Source of the DNA: Vanessa cardui
Lineage: Eukaryota; Arthropoda; Insecta; Lepidoptera; Nymphalidae
Direction: 5' to 3'
DNA: 64,000 nt
NCBI RefSeq assembly: GCF_905220365.1
Contig: NC_061126.1
Coordinates: 4,774,001 to 4,838,000 of the forward strand
Shown here: in pieces, positions 24,266 through 36,115 of the stretch
How positions within the stretch are numbered: the first letter of the stretch is position 1
Layout: each line of letters begins with the position of its first letter
The notes under the pieces: model-generated
What the model saw: the letters and a program-made list of their open reading frames with translations, nothing else
What the model was told of the DNA's origin: nothing
Database searches by the model: none
Position numbers and translations under genes: made by a program

Positions 24266-25512
24266 AATTGTCCCTCATCTAGGCATGGGACATAGACTAG
24301 ATTGTCACTTTACGTTATACAAAGTTAACGTTGGAATTTTGATTATAGCGAGTAGCACAAATAAGTAGTTGTTTTGAAATTCGAACATGTTCTTTGTAAA
24401 AATTAACGGCCTTATGCAACAATAAACACAATAAAATAAACACCAATAAAATGTACGATGTATACAACTATGAGCTGGTAGCTATATTTACTTTTCATTC
24501 AACACTGTACAGTTTGTAACATGACGAATCAAAAAAAGCCTATATAATAAAATAAAGAATATTCAGATTTTGATTTTATGACAAATAGTCCATTATTCTT
24601 CATCATAATTTTATGATTTTTTAAGTCTTAGAATGAAGTTTTTCGTTTAATTTACTTACTGTTTTCACGACCTCAATTCAAATATATTTTAATAGAATAA
24701 TTTAAGACATATCGAATATCGTCTAACGGATCCCATTATCTTTAACGCAAATATTAGCTCTGGTCCTGGAAATAAAGAAATTTATAAAATTTACCGTATA
24801 AGGTTTGTTGAATTCAGTCACGTAGCAGACACTCGGTTCGACCATTCCAATTTGAGAGCTCACTTCGAGTTTTGTTTGCGGACCTCTTGTGTCCAAGCGA
24901 GGTCTCAATCTGGCGCCGTGGATAATTTTACTGACAGGTTTCTGCCATTGTCAGTTATGTACAGCGACACGACTGTCCTATTGCTTCAATTATTTTAAAA
25001 CCATTGAACTTTGTTCAAATTATTGTTGTTTCATTTACCTTAAATTCATAACGAATACTTCTCCGGTAACATATTAAATTAATATTCTGTCTTTTTATAC
25101 AGATTGTGGTAAATATATTAAAAAAGTGCGCAGTAACATTATAGATTTTACCAGAAATTATGACGTACATACAGTAAAAACAATATTAGAAAATCTTTGC
25201 TGTAAACGAATACAAGCAAAAAAAAGGAATTAAACATTAAAATCAAAAAGAACAATAATAAAATTTAAAGGAATCGTTAAGTAACGTTTGTGTACTCAAG
25301 CTTACAAATGGCATACTTTGGGGATAAAATCATCACATTTTGCCCATTTCAATTTCAATAAAATTATCATGCAAATAACCCTACAGTTGAACATAAAAAA
25401 TATATCTCTTATGCTATATAAAAACAAGCTGAGTTTCTTTAACCTGTCCAGGTCTGTAACTTTTATTATTTCGACCATATATGGTTGATCTTGAATCTAA
25501 ATTTGTCATATA
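24266..25512. other. Intergenic DNA, no gene seen
   Basis: The small frames at 24723-24908, 24889-25077 and 25288-25488 show no domain. Part of the first (about 24800-24850, ACTCGGTTCGACC) faintly recalls SINE family 2 flanking text. Confidence 0.35.
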
Positions 25513-26735
25513 ATAGGTTGGGGAAAAAGTTTCTTCGTATTTTATATGAAAATTCAAAAAGTTTTTTTTATAGTTTATTTACATTTGACTAAAGTATGTA
25601 GGTGCCATTTTGTTCCATAACTTTTTGCCATCTTGTTGGTAGTGACATGATCCCATTGCTGTAAAAATTTTGGGGCTTCTGATCGAAAAACTGCGACAAG
25701 TGGTTTTGGCAGTCCTCTCGTGATGTTAACCTGACACTACCTAAGGAATTCTGCAGAGACCGAAACAGATGAAAATCTGAAGGTGCAAGGTCAGGACTAT
25801 ACGGCGGATGCATTAATACCTCCCAGCCAAACTCTCGTAATTTTTGTTGAGTGGCTAAAGATGTGTGAGGTCTAGCGTTGTCATGGTGAAAATCCACACC
25901 CCTGCTGTTGATCAATTCTGGCCGCTTTCTCTCAATTTCTTGCTTCAATCTCATCAATTGTTCGCAATACAGTTCTGAATCGATGGTCCTGCCGGGCGGT
26001 AACAGCTCATAATGAATGATGCCCTTCCAATCCCACCATACACACAGCATTGTCTTGTTGCGAGTTAATCTGGGTTTTGCCACAGTCTGTGAAGCTTGAC
26101 CGGCCTTTGACCACGATCTTTTTCGCACGTTCTTGTCGTATGTGATCCACTTTCACAAATGAGTACACGGTTCATTAGGTTTCTTTCAGTGAGTTCATGA
26201 GGCACCCATATATCGAGCTTTTTTGTGTACCCAGCTTTATTCAAATGAGTCAAAACCGTTTTGTGGTCAATTGCCAGTTCTTCAGCTACATCGTAACTAC
26301 TAATATGCCGATCTTGCTCCACTTTTTCAAAAATGGCATCAATTTTGTCCGTAACAGGGCGACCAGAGCGAGATGCATCTTTGATATCAAAATTTCCAGC
26401 TTGAAAACGCTTAAACCAAACTTGCGCTACTCTCACAGATACTGCATTAAGTCCATAAACATCACAAATTTTTTTCGCGGCTTGAGTTGCATTTTTACCT
26501 TTTTTATAGTAAAATTTTAAAATGTATCGAATTTCTTCTTTAGATTCACTCATTTTAACAACAACAAAAACAAATGAAAATCACACAAATTCCTAATTTG
26601 AATTTGGAAGTGCCTTCTTTAAAATTAAAACTTTTTAATGATACCAAAACCAGCCAGATACAAATGGTATAGCCAAAGAGATTTTATTACAAGTTCATAC
26701 ATACTATATGCGAAAAGACTTTTTCCCCAACCTAT
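25513..26735 (-). mobile_element. mariner transposon with dead transposase
   Basis: Both ends carry the same terminal inverted repeat, ATAGGTTGGGGAAAAAGT at 25513 and its reverse complement ending at 26735, flanked by TA duplications (25511-25512, 26736-26737). The length, 1223 bp, is a little below the usual 1.3 kb of mariners, as expected from the internal deletion. The transposase is on the minus strand. The ends look well preserved, so it could still be mobilised by an active relative. Confidence 0.92.
25589..26553 (-). pseudogene. mariner transposase, frameshifted and deleted
   Basis: The N-terminal part (26553 down to about 26150) encodes the paired helix-turn-helix DNA-binding domain. 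It contains AQVWFKRFQAGNFDIKDASR, a SGRP linker and the mariner motif WVPHEL. The C-terminal part (about 26150 to 25589, another frame) carries FHHDNARPH (second catalytic Asp) and YSPDLAPSDFHLF (third Asp of the DD34D triad). Between them ICES is followed almost directly by the frame coding WITYDKNVRKRSW. The roughly 20 residues normally there, including the GDE segment with the first catalytic Asp, are missing, and the frame shifts. The protein cannot be catalytic. The gap is visible; the residues normally found in it come from knowledge of the family. Confidence 0.9.
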
Positions 26736-26814
26736 TATATTCATAAATAATGTATTAACAACAACAACAACATTATATATCAAATATATAATGTTGGTAG
26801 TCGTAGTAGTTCAA

Positions 26815-26923
26815 GTTTTCATCTTACCAAATTTCATCACATTATGTTCAGCGGTTTTGTCGTGAAAGAACGACAGACAGACAGAGTTACATTTACATTT
26901 ATATTATTATTTATTAATATAGA
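26815..26923 (-). mobile_element. Helitron 5' fragment
   Basis: In reverse it shows ATATAAATGTAAATGTAACT, CTGTCTGTCTGTCG and the AAATTTGGTAAGATG phrase, the 5' part of the non-autonomous Helitron family at 6219 and 54443. The minus-strand 5' end would be TC near 26923. The 3' part is missing. Confidence 0.5.
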
Positions 26924-28823
26924 GTGACATGAACTTATAGATCGGCAGATATTATTTTAAAAATGCCATGCTCAAGAGTAACAAAAAGTATGTGAAGGCA
27001 TGTGCTGCAACACGTGGCGATGCCACATAACACAAGTTGGAACATGTTCACCCGTACATGGCCACTGTTTTGCTCATGTCGGATTCCTATAAACTCTGAA
27101 TTACAGATGGGCTGAATTAGCGAGTTTCAGCTGCAAAGTATTATATTAGGATTTTATATTTTTAATATTATTTTATCTAATTTAATGCACTATTTGTAAT
27201 ATTCATGATTAAGTATTACCATCAAATTAATGTTATGATGACTAATTAATGTTTTAACCTTTTGATCAGATGAGAGAGGGAGATTATTGACGGCAAAAAT
27301 ATATAAATTAAATAATATCAGTAAAGTAATATTTATTTAGTTTTACATTACCCTTAAACTATTGTTATGTTTAACTACTGATTTTACGTGACTGTACACT
27401 GACTTAATAAGTACCAATAATATCTAAATTAGGAATATTAATTAAAATATAAAAACAAACAGTTAAACATAAAATTATTAAACAATTATATAGCAAGTTT
27501 ATGTTATTTTTCGTTCAAATTTTAAAGATATTTTTCTTTGGTTTTTAAAACGTTCTAAAATAATATTATATTATTCTAAAAACAAAGTTATTGTTACCAG
27601 TATTTTCGCCAATTTTAAATAAACTAAAATCAGTAGTTATATTTTTTCCGTTAAATAATAAAAGCTATTTAATATTTACTGAAACTACAGTTTCGAAAAT
27701 TGGTTTTTAAATTTACAATTGAAAATTACTAAACATTTTCTGGAACCCAGTTGTTATCGCATATAAATTTTCCCGGATAGGTCAGGTGAATTTATAGACG
27801 TAATTAACATAAGCTTGTTTCTGCTATTAATTATTCATGTCTTATTTTTTGGAGAAATCTCTTATATTTTTAGGAACATGCATCATATTTACAAATGAAA
27901 TTACATCAACAGGAAATTTTTAATGGATCTAACAGAGCACAGTCTATATTTCAGTCACCCTCTATATTTTTTATTTTCCAAGATTTTTATATTATCAACG
28001 AGGTCGAATGTTTCTTTTTTTATTTGTAGATTACATTTACATCATTTTTGTTTCTTGTATTGGGGCTAATAAACACTTAGTTAATGTATCCTATCTAATA
28101 AAGTATTGCTTACAGCTTATCTGATTGAATGTGTCTTGTCTATATGTGTTAATATTTTTAAATTAACAATAGTGTTACTGGGAACCAATTATACTACTAA
28201 CTTCTTATGATTTAAAAGGTTATGGTGATCATTTATAAAAACGAGGAATATAAGTGGACCTAGTATAGATTCTACACTCACTGGTGCACCGAGACCAATG
28301 CTTTCTCTCCAAGTTCATTTACCTAATTTTATTATTGCTATATACATATATATGCTTTCCCTGCAAGTTCATTTAATAATAATCTGGTTCTACTTTATTT
28401 CAGCTGTTTTATAAGATCGATTTTCAGACCAGTTGAGGAGTAGCTGAAAAACATTAGCGAATTTCTTTTCGTTTTCTTAATTAGTGCCTTTGATAAAAAA
28501 TATCACTGAAACGTGACTGGTGGTTGCTGAAAGAAAGTAATTATGTTAAAAAGAGAATTCGTATAATTTTATTTACTTTTTAACACGACGCCATAAATTT
28601 GATAAATGTTAAGATACGTTACAATACACGTTGCTACAACGAAAGCAACGACGGTTTGTTTGAATTAAAATGACAATAATACAGAATTTATGATGGCAAT
28701 TTTTTATCTCGTGAAATAAAAAAGCTATCTTTATTTATTCGACAATATTTTTTAAATGTCACAGGTTGTGGTTATGTTCTATACGGAAAATGATGATAAC
28801 TGATATCGAGTTTTATAAAAGTA
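26924..28823. other. AT-rich intergenic DNA, no gene seen
   Basis: No long frame. A near-duplicated phrase (TGCTTTCTCTCCAAGTTCATTTA / TGCTTTCCCTGCAAGTTCATTTA shortened) lies at about 28300 and 28350. Confidence 0.4.
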
Positions 28824-31509
28824 CTAGCTATACCCGCCCGCTTCGCTGGGCATTAGTCGTAGAAAAATATTTTTTTAATTTTTAATTTTGTAATTAATTA
28901 CTGATAGAATGTACAAATAATCAAGAAATATGCGAGCTCTAATCAAATACTTAAAAAATATTTCATTTAATATTCGTCAATGATGTTCTCGATAGGCTGC
29001 AGATTGGTCATAACACCCATAAACTTATTTATCAAGATCATATATTCTTCTTTTGAATCCGGAAACAGATATGATTTATGAGAATATTTTTGTTGGTGTA
29101 ATCTCGATGTAAAGTTGGTACGATGAAAATTTTAATTAAATTTCTATAGTCTTGAAAAGTTTGTATCACACAAAAACGTCTTCATTATCCGGTTCTATCA
29201 AATATCGATGTTATTACATTTACAACCTTGTCATTTGTATGTATCACGTAAATAAATGTACCCTTTGGCTTGAAGTTTTGATTGGTTGCATCGAATGTAA
29301 TTAAATCGTTCGTTCTCGACCATAGCGTACATGTCAACAATGAATTGTTAAAACAGTTGACGATACTTCAGAATATGGTTAGATTATCTAGTTATCTTAT
29401 TAGTTAGATCTCTAATACTTAATACGATACGCATAAAAATCTAACTCTTCGATGTCATAGAGCCAGTCGTGAGATTATTTTGATACAGTCCGAGATGTTA
29501 TCCATCTTCTGCTCGCATAATCATAATTGGATAATCGTATTAATTGTCATACGATTGATATTTTTCAGCGACATCTTGATTGTTTTTGTGTCGCTTAGTG
29601 ATAACAATACCTCGTTATGTAATTTCTGTACCGACAATTACAGCTGTGACTTCAGGAGCTATGGAAGCTTTAATACGCCTTTTATGCTCTGCGTTCTATC
29701 TGCATTGATAATTACTTTTAATCATTTGTTTTTTCACTTTCTAGAGCAGTTTTAGGCATAATCCTAAATTTAGCGATTATTTCTCAATTAGTTGTGGTAC
29801 TGTACATGCATCGAAGATCAATTTTTTTCTACGTTGTCCGTGAAATAAATGTCCAGAGATTGGGGATTGTATTTAGATACTGGAAGAAGTGAACCAATCA
29901 TATGATACACTTAACGTAGACGCGAAATTATTGTATTGTACAATATTTGTTGCTCCAAAAGATGTCATTTTAAAGCATGAATTGTAATTTCTAATATACT
30001 GAAAGAAATATTTAGACTCCTTAATAGTTCCCGTCATGTAGGTAAGAAGAGGTTCTGGTGATTCAACCAGTTGTGGTAAATACATTTTACCAGTGGAGTA
30101 GCATATACCATCAGTTTATTTAGCGTGACAATATGGGCATACTATATTCATTGAACCAATGATCACATCGGGATTCATCTTGTTATCATAACCTATATAG
30201 TAATTGAAGGCTGATTTATTGAGATTGGTTCTAGTTATTGACTTAGTCTATTTTAATCGTTCATCATCCAGTCATTGGGATTGTCAGGTTTATCAATATC
30301 TCTCGATAAAGATGCTTGGTCGAAGATCTGGAACTTGATAATTTCGTTGACTAACTGTTTTGGCAGCTCTTAAAGTAGAAATTCGGATTCTATTTGTTTC
30401 TAAACGTATTTCTTGTTGGTGTGTTGTTTCCGTAGCTCTTTTGGATGACGCTACGCATTTATTGTTGATATTCCGATTCCGAGTTAGTTGTTATGCTTTT
30501 TGGATAGATTTTCATTTTTTATTTCATAAATATATTTTTTATTTCAATAATTATCGGTTGATCGGAATATAAGTGCATCGTGATACACGTAAGGGCCATC
30601 TGTTGGTTATTTTTAATGATACAGATGAAATAATTACTTTCTCCATAACACAATAGATAAACGTACCAATTTTCATAATGATCGATCAAATAGTTTCTGA
30701 GTTTATCGATGACACACATGCAAAAACATCCTTTTGGCTATCTATATATACTTTTGTATGTATAGATCGCCTATGATTTGCGCAAGTACATGTTTTTCCT
30801 GTATGCCAATTTTTATAAAGATACAGACTCTAGAGATTTATATAATAGTATAGATTTAGTACTGACGTGCGATAGCTGTATTATTAGCGTATTTTATCTA
30901 TAACTTTGGTGTTTATATACCGATTTCTATGATTTTTTTTATGGAATAGTTAATACTTTTAACTTTTGTAATTTGGGATGATTGAGAGTGTTGTAATCGT
31001 AGGAATAGACAAATATAATCAGAAAGCTTCGAACTACTACGCTATTGGGAGTGACACGTGTTATTGTGAGTCAACCATAAAAGATAGACATAGGCTGTCA
31101 TGGGATATGTTTTGTATAATTTTGAGGAGAACATTTTCGTAGTACATGATTTCTGTGTAGCTTTAACCATTAAGGCTAAACACGCGACGGAAGCTCAAAA
31201 TATGGGGTAACTTCTCCCATTTTTCAGACATATCCCTTCACTGCTCTGCTCCTATGGACTTTAACGTGATGAAAAGTATACTATAACCAGCTCAGGAGTA
31301 TGAAAAATTATTGCACCAAGTTTCGTTAAAATCCGTCGAGTAGTTTTTGTTTCTATAACGGTTATATGGAAAGACAGACAGACAGACAAAAATTTTACTG
31401 ATTGCATTTTTGCCATCAGTGTCGACCCCTGATCACCCCCTGATAGTTATTTTGTAAAATAATTTCATGTACAGAATTGACATCTCTACAGATTTATTAT
31501 AAGTATAGA
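28824..31509 (-). mobile_element. Helitron, internally decayed, intact ends
   Basis: On the minus strand the element begins TCTATACTTATAATAAATC (T at 31509) after an A, and ends CTAG at 28827-28824 before a T. This fits Helitron insertion between A and T without duplication. A GC-rich hairpin (GCCC...GGGC, about 28832-28851) sits just inside the CTAG end, where Helitrons carry their termination hairpin. The 2686-bp body contains degraded coding sequence for the N-terminal part of a Helitron protein. The Rep and helicase domains were not found, so the copy is a deletion derivative. Confidence 0.85.
29250..30480 (-). pseudogene. Helitron protein N-terminal domain, degraded
   Basis: Minus-strand translations in several frames give, in order: a basic segment with TLRAAKTVSQRNYQVPDLRP (about 30400-30310); a CPYCHAK zinc-like motif near 30140; PQLVESPEPLLTYMTGT and YNSCFKMTSFGATNI (frame 30085-29873); a segment like YFTDNVEKKIDLRCMYST; and, further along, a 'QYPIMIMRAEDG'-like stretch. 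This order matches the Helitron-like N domain of animal Helitron replicase-helicase proteins as I know it. Stops and frameshifts are numerous. Only the 70-codon block at 29873-30085 stays open. The plus-strand 91-codon frame at 29480-29755 is its antisense shadow. Confidence 0.75.
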
Positions 31510-32097
31510 TTTTATGAATTTTTAATATTTTCGACATATATTATTTAGACTAATAACTTCGATATTTCTTTTAAAACGTATCATCGACCAACTCTTATGA
31601 TAATATCCGTTTTAAAAATAGATATTATTTGTGTCCAATCCGACACACATTATGTCGTTTGTAAGTTCAATAAAAAAGAGTAAAAAAAAAGAGTCTGTAA
31701 AGATTTCACTTTTTTTTGTTGTCAATAAATATTAGCGAAATCAATGCCTACAAGTAGTACATCAGTTTATATTATGATTTAGAAGTAGATAGATTCTTAT
31801 CCTATATAAAAGTATCTATAACTTTACTACGAATCTTAAGACGTTGGAGAAATCATTTCAAAATTCAAGCGAAAAACAAATTAATCACTTCGTAAGTAAA
31901 AATTAGGAAGGGATCCTAATTTTTTTTAATTGCTTTATTTGATAGTGATCCTAGTCAAACATCCATCATTCAATAATGAAAGTATACATGCTAATGGGCT
32001 TATTATCCGCCGTAAAATTAATCCTGCGCTTAATTAATAACATCAGTCATCTTAAGCAGGTTTATGTCGTAGGTAATATTATTAAATAAATTAGTGA
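31510..32097. other. Intergenic DNA, no gene seen
   Basis: Nothing recognised. Confidence 0.4.
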
Positions 32098-32141
32098 CTC
32101 TTTGGAACTCATCACTATTTCAAGTGATGAGTTCCAAAGAG
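32098..32141. repeat. Perfect 19-bp hairpin
   Basis: CTCTTTGGAACTCATCACT at 32098-32116 is the exact reverse complement of 32123-32141, with a 6-nt loop. No surrounding gene or T-run explains it. Confidence 0.9.
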
Positions 32142-32566
32142 CTCATAGGGGTTATGAGCTTACGCGTTTTAAAGGAGTTTGTCAAATGTTGTAGATTCCT
32201 TCCTAAGCCTATACCATTATTTTAACGCCAATATTAATTTTAAATTGAAGTAGGTATTTGCATACAATAGATGCTTTTTCGCGAATCCTTCTTCCTCCTT
32301 TTACCGCACTACTTCGACATATTTTTGTATTCTTTTCTTATTTTTTCCTCTCTTTTTCGTTAATAATAATTCTAATAAATGTAAACACTGATTAGGATGT
32401 CACTGGCCCCCGAGATACAGGGTCTCCTAGTTTGTATTATCAATAAATATATTTCATTTGATTTCATTTTCAATTACCATATCTGACAAACGTATGTTAG
32501 ACGTAGTAACACTACTAGTTGTTAAACCTTTTCTTTACGTTAATATTACTTGTAATACTTTTCATT
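32142..32566. other. Intergenic DNA, no gene seen
   Basis: A T-rich patch lies at 32280-32360. Nothing recognised. Confidence 0.35.
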
Positions 32567-32762
32567 ATTTTCTTCAATCCCCAATATTTTTTTCAGACTA
32601 AAATTATAGTTATAAAAATAACAATAGAAAAAGAAACAAAAAAAGATGTAAACGAATATCATTTTCAATATGAATACATACAAACATACGAATTATATAG
32701 ACAATGAGATACAACAAAGGAACAATTTTAGTCTGAAAAAAATATTGGGGATTGAAGAAAAT
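32567..32762. repeat. 39-bp perfect inverted repeat, 118-bp loop
   Basis: Bases 32567-32605 and 32724-32762 are exact reverse complements over 39 bp, including a 7-nt T/A run. The core reads CTTCAATCCCCAATA. A 62-codon frame (32519-32707) crosses the left arm and is not a gene. It could be a small foldback element or a local inverted duplication. Confidence 0.9.
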
Positions 32763-35210
32763 TCTTTAACAGATATTTTGGATTTTGGTTACGATAAATG
32801 TTTGTTTTGTGTGACATTTACTTCTTAAAATCTTGTAGTTGTTTTTCTTATGTATAGTATTGATTTTTGACATTGATAGATGAATAAATAATTTCAGATG
32901 GTCTAATTTTATTCAAACAGGTATGAAACACAATTACCCACAACTATTATTAATTTCTAAATATTTTAATAGTAATTTATCTAGCGAGAGATGAAACGAT
33001 TGAGGAATCTAGACAATTTTACTCTTTATTAGTTGCAAGTCATGTGAGTTTAACCAGGCTGTCGTGATAACCGCGAGGATCTAGTGCATCCCGTGAAAAG
33101 AAAAAATCCAGCGATGTACTGCAATAAGTTAAATATATAGAAATCGTTGTCTGTCCGTTAACTTTTCTCAAATCAGGGTTTATTTTTTCAAAACTACCTT
33201 TAATTGGAATCAATGTAAAAGTTACAAAAAGCGACAGCCTATAATTGCCGGGCTAAGACCGTCTCGCCATTTTTTGAGAGTAAGTGTTTGGATCTTCACG
33301 TATAAATCAGGTTAAGATTGTCATCATACGAAACATTAATCAGTAATTAAACACAGAGTGTAACTGCCGGTAACGACAAAAAATACACAAGGAAATTTTT
33401 TCGATCGAATCCTTTTAGCGGTCCTCGTCAGAAGACTTTATACTAATATTATTTTATGAAGAAAGGAAACAAATACTGAGAATATTGTATCTGTGTACAG
33501 AAAAAAAGATCACAAGCGATTACTAAGAGCTTCATAAAATGCATTTTCGTATTGTATAAATAATATTATATATTCCCTTTGTAAATTTATATATTTTCTT
33601 CTTTTCATAAAAGTTGACGTATACAAGATTCAAAATTGTTTGATTTGAACATATTTTCATCGATCTTGGGGTACTTTGCGCAACAGTGACCCAAATAGTA
33701 AACGGAAATTCAACGTCACGGAGCTCTTAATCTTTTTCACACCCTCGTCAACTTAAGCAGAACTTTAATCTTGGTCATTCATTGACGCTATAAAATTGGA
33801 TCACAAAATCATTCTTGTTTTAAACGAGCTAAGCTTGTAAATCTTCGTTGTAAATGGATAAAAACAACAGACACAAATGTATCATTGCGTGGATGTCAAA
33901 GATAAAAGAGATGTTCAAATCAAACGTGATTCAAATAAAGATAATATAACACAAAAATGTATATTTTTACTTTAAATAAAAACGTATACAAAAGAATATG
34001 AATTTAACAAAATAAAAAACGACTTTGTTTTTTTATTTTAATTTAATTAAATCCGTACTACGTAAATTAATATATTTCCAAACAGGTTTATGACGTCTTT
34101 GTCTTAATAATAATAAAAAAAACATTACAACGTTAGTATACAAATAATTTGCGCAATACTTTTACAATACAATTTTAATTTAGACTTATTCGAGTCTTTA
34201 ATAAATAATATTCAAATACTTAATCATTATAAATGTATATGTTACTTCTATAACAATAATTGCTTTAAACTAATTTATTTCTATAATATTTATGTATGTT
34301 AAATTTCGCTATTCAATTGACATAGTGCGTCATTGCAAACGAACGTCATTTGCAAATAATGTGAATGATAAAATACAGGCTGTTTATATTCAAATAATTT
34401 ATGTTAACTTCATTATTCGAAATTATATCTAATGTGCATAAATAACAAATATTTACTCAAAAATGATTTTACTGACTAAATTTCATTTATTAAATGTATA
34501 TTGATTTAAGCTGTATGTTTATAACTGCGTTCTTTTTGTATTTTTATTTGAAGTCTGCTGGTGATATTTCTATTTTTCGATTTGCTTTTGATTTAAATAT
34601 GTGAATATGAATTAATTAATTTGAAAATCATTTTCACGAAAACAATTTATGTCAGAAACAGTTGTTAATATTTTGACCTGTGTCACAGTCAAAGCCTTCA
34701 AGCTTGTTCTAACAGTAATAAACAGTATTGTATTATGAATGTCTTCAGGTCTTTGTTTAGAGCTTAATATAATTTTCATAAAAACTAAAATTTTATTTTT
34801 TCAATTTTCTTTTCCTAGGAAAACTTCTATTCAAAATAAGCGCGCTACGTTCCATTATAAATCACGGCGCGGAAAAAGGTATCAATGCGTAATGTATTCT
34901 GATATATCCCAAAAAAATATTTACATTTAAACAAGGTCTTTTAATATATACATATAACATTGAAAAACACAAACAGATATGTCTACTTTATTCAATGAGC
35001 CTGATTTAATTAATTACATAATTACGTGGAAAACGTAATGCTTTCTATACCGTAACCAAAAAGGTACTACTGTGTAATCAATTGACAGCTTATTAGAAAC
35101 GTATTTTTATTTGCGAATTTCTGATAGTTATACAATATAGCGATTTTTTTTAAGCTGAAGAATATATTTTTATACATATTATACATATTTTCTTGTAACC
35201 GTTTCTATAG
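32763..35210. other. AT-rich intergenic DNA, no gene seen
   Basis: No recognisable gene or repeat. The 63-codon frame at 34739-34930 has no domain. Confidence 0.4.
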
Positions 35211-35244
35211 AAAAATGTTGAAACTACCCAGTTTCAACATTTTT
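35211..35244. repeat. Perfect 15-bp hairpin
   Basis: AAAAATGTTGAAACT and its exact reverse complement are separated by the 4-nt loop ACCC. Confidence 0.9.
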
Positions 35245-36029
35245 AAAAAAGTGTTAATATATAAAAATATTAATGTCTGTTACATTGAAAATTTTTTAAA
35301 ATAGTTTCAAAGATCAGTCCATAAGATTCTCTATTTATTTTTTTGCAAATTTCGGATTAATAGCTATTTATTAAATGTAATAAATTTCGCCATTGAACCT
35401 TAGTATCCGATCATTTTTGATTCATCTTTTAGGCAAGCGTGTTCCAAACGAACCCTCATCATTGTCTTTTGACACATGATAGTAAGGGGTATTTCGGTGT
35501 TCCCAGGTTTTTGCATCGCATTGACACCATTTCGCGTTCCCCAATAATAACATGACCATTTATTTATATACTATCTGGTAGTCTTATCGACCTAGGATTA
35601 GTATTGTGGACTCTTCGACTATCATTGTAAGCAAACGCAACGCTTTGGTATAATGAAAAAAATAAAGCTACGAGCCTTTTGATTGTATTCCTTACACTTT
35701 AAAAAATAAACGACATCAAAAGTAATGAATGTTTTGATTGGGATGATTTTAAATTACCGTTTGTTTAGAGTTTGAAATAACATTATCTATAAACTAAACG
35801 ACGATCATTGTATACGAGAACGAGATGATACTCGATATATATATAAAAAAAATATTATTACATATCATATAAATATTAATTATTGTCTATCACACTAAAG
35901 AATGAAACGTCTCCTTTTTCTGTAATGCCAACTGAAAAATCTACTCAATCGTACCTTAAACTCTTATCCGAAAATGCAGCATGTTTTGGAGAAAATTCAA
36001 GTATATAACAGTATTATTTATCTTCCAAA
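35245..36029. other. Intergenic DNA, no gene seen
   Basis: Nothing recognised. Confidence 0.4.
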
Positions 36030-36115
36030 CAGACGAGCTTGAAGTCCAGCTAAGGTCTGCTGATGTTTAGTAAAGACATAAAACGCCAAAATGTATAAAT
36101 GTAAAATGTTGTAAA
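36030..36115 (+). repeat. Dispersed repeat, 'aaaacgccaaa' family, short copy
   Basis: ACGAGCTTGAAGTCCAGC, GGTCTGCTGATGTTTAG and AAAACGCCAAAATG align with 20845-20975. The GGCACGGGCAT half is missing. Confidence 0.5.

Noticed and set aside
26197..26520. 107-codon plus-strand frame
   Set aside because: It is antisense to the mariner transposase DNA-binding domain.
29480..29755. 91-codon hydrophobic plus-strand frame
   Set aside because: It lies antisense to Helitron N-domain coding traces inside the element at 28824-31509.
32098..35244. Hairpins considered as microRNA precursors
   Set aside because: Arms are shorter than a typical 22-nt miRNA duplex with flanks, or the loop is far too long, and no known seed was recognised.
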